From Chitinophaga varians (GTDB lineage Bacteria > Bacteroidota > Bacteroidia > Chitinophagales > Chitinophagaceae), in assembly GCF_014529945.1 (NCBI RefSeq), contig NZ_JACVFB010000005.1, positions 496,001-560,000 of the forward strand: 64,000 bases of DNA. The letters run 5' to 3'. The number at the start of each line of letters is the position of its first letter. Position 1 is the stretch's first letter. The notes below the pieces were generated by a model that was not told where the DNA came from, searched no databases, and was given only the letters and a program-made list of their open reading frames with translations. The position numbers and the translations under genes were made by a program. Below, piece by piece: positions 62,059 through 64,000 of this stretch.

Positions 62059-64000
62059 TTAGAAGGTGACGTTAATACCGCCGGTAATGGTGCGGGGCAT
62101 CGGGTATTCGTATTGTGCGATGTCGTTGGCATCTTCTGGGTCGAAGCCGCGCCATTTCATGATGGACAGCAGGTTCTGCCCACTGGCAAAGACTTTCACG
62201 TTTCGGATGGCGCCGGACATACGCTGCGGTACAGGGATGTTATATCCCAGCGTGATGTTGCGCAGCTTCACATAATCAGCGCTGGCGACATCGCGGGAAG
62301 TGAAGTAGGTGGCATATTGTGCACCAGGGTATCGACTGATATCGCCGGGCTTCTGCCAGATATTGAGCATGTCTCTGGACTGACTGTACCGGCGATAATT
62401 CGGGCTGCCGGAATGGGCATACAGATCAGGGTAATTGAGGCGTGACATGCCGTGGATAAAGCTGACAAGCATAGATAAATCGAAACGTTTGTACCGGATG
62501 CTCATCGTGGCGCCACCAATCAGCGGCGGATCATAGGTTGCTTTCAACGGCACGGCATCATCGGGATTATAGGTGTTGGTTTCTTTTCCTTCTTTGTCGA
62601 GATAGATCGGCGCACCTGTCTGCGGATCTACTCCTTTCCAGCGTACGGCATAGAAGCTGCCCAGTGGCCGGCCTACCATATTCATGGTGGCTTCGTCCGC
62701 AAAGATCTGATCTTCCCCGCCCAGGCTCAGGATCTTGTTTTTATTGTAAGCCAGGTTCAAACCGAGGGTGAGCGAGAAATCCCTGCTTTTGATGGCATCG
62801 CCTTCCAGCATCAGTTCTATCCCGCGGTTACGCACCTTGCCGGCATTAGCGGCGATGGTAGGGAAACCGGTGGTATGTGAAAGATTGCGGTTCACAAAGA
62901 GTCCTTCGGTAACACGATTGTACAGGTCTATTTCACCCCGCAGGCGGTTATGGAAGAAGCCGAACTCCAGCCCTATATCGCTGATACGGTTCATTTCCCA
63001 GTTGTAGGCAGGGTTGCCGGGTGTGGTGGGAACGAGCGTTTTATTGCCGTTGTAGTCAGCAGGACTGTACAGTGTTCTGAAACCATAGTCGCTGGTGAAG
63101 CCGCCGGCATTGCCGGTAAGGCCGTAACTGGCGCGCAGCCGCAGGGTGCTGAAGGCCTGCTGGTCTTTCAGGAAATCTTCTGCCAGTATGTTCCAGTTAC
63201 CGCCGATGGCATAGAAGAATTTGTAGCGGTTGGCGGCGGGTACCTGAGATGAGCCATCACGGCGCAGGCTGGCCGAAATCGTATATTTGTCACCGTAGGA
63301 ATAGCGGAACAATGCAATTTGAGATATCAGCAGCCGGTTGGGAGTTGTTTGTCCACTTACCAACGGAATGAAGTTGTTGTCAGGTGTACCGGGCGTAATA
63401 CCGCCAGGTGTGCCGGGCAGCTCAGGTACGAGACCATAGCCGGTAAAACCAAAACCATTGCCTTTTATTTTGTTGATTTCAGACAAGAGATTAGCTTCTA
63501 CTTCGTGATGTTTTCCCCACTGTTTGTTATATCGTATGCCACCGGTGGCAACCAGTCCCAGCCTGTTTGTCAGTCCCCGCTCATAAGAGCCCTGATTGCC
63601 GTTGCTCACCAGTTTACCATACCATGAATCCGGATTCAGGTAATTGGTGGCGTTGTTCTGCTGAAAGTCCATGCCCACGGTGCCGGTCAACTGAAAGTCT
63701 TTGGTCAGCTCCACCGTTTCATTCAATGACAACACGGCTTTTATCTGGTTGTCTTTTTTCAGGCTGTTGGCATAGGCATCCAGCGCGTTGGCGCCGTAGC
63801 GGCCCGGCCCTGGTTTGCCGTAGGGCGATTCATATGGCAAGGCATAATATAATGCCGCGATGGGATTTTTTTCAGTGATGCCACCGCCGCCTACAGCAGC
63901 GCCGCCTTCTTCAGCCACGCCTTCGTCCTGTATGTATTTGATGGTGGCGGTGGAGATGCCCATATTGAGCGTAGTTTTAAACCTGCCGCTGCGGTTTTGT
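62059..64000 (-). CDS. susC-like: SusC/RagA-family TonB-dependent transporter, 5' part outside window
   Basis: The reading frame is open to the right edge, so the first part, including signal peptide, carboxypeptidase-like domain and plug, is not visible. What can be seen is a SusC-type barrel with typical repeats such as FSTLRLRASYGLTGNAGGF, NYRRYSQSRDMLNIWQKPGD and DYVKLRNITLGYNIP, ending RTITGGINVTF. Partner of the SusD gene at 60611. Confidence 0.92.
   Translation of the reverse strand, partial: QNRSGRFKTTLNMGISTATIKYIQDEGVAEEGGAAVGGGGITEKNPIAALYYALPYESPYGKPGPGRYGANALDAYANSLKKDNQIKAVLSLNETVELTKDFQLTGTVGMDFQQNNATNYLNPDSWYGKLVSNGNQGSYERGLTNRLGLVATGGIRYNKQWGKHHEVEANLLSEINKIKGNGFGFTGYGLVPELPGTPGGITPGTPDNNFIPLVSGQTTPNRLLISQIALFRYSYGDKYTISASLRRDGSSQVPAANRYKFFYAIGGNWNILAEDFLKDQQAFSTLRLRASYGLTGNAGGFTSDYGFRTLYSPADYNGNKTLVPTTPGNPAYNWEMNRISDIGLEFGFFHNRLRGEIDLYNRVTEGLFVNRNLSHTTGFPTIAANAGKVRNRGIELMLEGDAIKSRDFSLTLGLNLAYNKNKILSLGGEDQIFADEATMNMVGRPLGSFYAVRWKGVDPQTGAPIYLDKEGKETNTYNPDDAVPLKATYDPPLIGGATMSIRYKRFDLSMLVSFIHGMSRLNYPDLYAHSGSPNYRRYSQSRDMLNIWQKPGDISRYPGAQYATYFTSRDVASADYVKLRNITLGYNIPVPQRMSGAIRNVKVFASGQNLLSIMKWRGFDPEDANDIAQYEYPMPRTITGGINVTF

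Overview
The window looks like a chromosome segment of a Bacteroidota species, most likely a Chitinophaga-type member of the Chitinophagaceae. The evidence is two SusC/SusD pairs, type IX secretion (T9SS) sorting domains at protein C-termini, promoter-like TAnnTTTG boxes, mostly weak Shine-Dalgarno sequences, balanced base composition, and typical families (DUF2911, DUF4402, DUF6597-type AraC regulators, GldB/DUF2268-type proteins). This is inferred from family content; no rRNA is present. There is no phage, IS element, CRISPR array or plasmid gene.

Layout. 1-5.2 kb: operon of a 5'-truncated T9SS surface protein, a DUF4402 protein and an usher-like outer-membrane protein. 5.2-7.3 kb: leftward sulfur-type module of a Tat-exported DsrE-like protein, a TsdA-like diheme cytochrome and a secreted DsrE-like protein. 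7.4-8.5 kb: AraC regulator and an array of five 44-bp repeats. 8.5-20.8 kb: polysaccharide utilisation locus with a Gfo/Idh/MocA oxidoreductase, a GH109-like protein, a rhamnogalacturonan-acetylesterase-like SGNH hydrolase, SusD, SusC and a multidomain pectate lyase; pectin or a rhamnogalacturonan is the likely substrate. 21-31 kb: archaemetzincin, DUF2268 protein, FkbM-like methyltransferase, small DoxX-like and NTF2-like proteins, Tat-exported phosphoesterase, cyclase-family protein, aldo/keto reductase, Crp-family regulator and secreted MBL-fold protein. 31-44 kb: MscS channel, DUF2911 protein, Tet-like MFS exporter with a quinone-oxidoreductase-like MDR and a divergent AraC regulator, RibD-like reductase, second DUF2268 protein, HxlR regulator divergent from an MBL hydrolase and F420-reductase-like protein, and a further AraC regulator.

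44-64 kb: nitrilase-family hydrolase, AraC regulator, tRNA-Asp(GUC) lying divergent to a glutamyl-Q-tRNA(Asp) synthetase (an enzyme whose substrate is queuosine-modified tRNA-Asp), a 7TM-AraC regulator followed by a TonB-dependent receptor and a secreted PI-PLC-like phosphodiesterase, a DUF1266 protein, a ROK repressor, a response regulator/histidine kinase/Usp/bestrophin operon, a patatin, an AHSA1-like protein and a second SusD/SusC pair running off the right edge.

The observations I rate highest are the usher/DUF4402 operon, GluQ-RS next to its substrate tRNA with no ATG start, the DsrE/cytochrome module, the triplicated N-terminal domain of the pectate lyase, the two-component/Usp/bestrophin operon, and several precise palindromes between genes.
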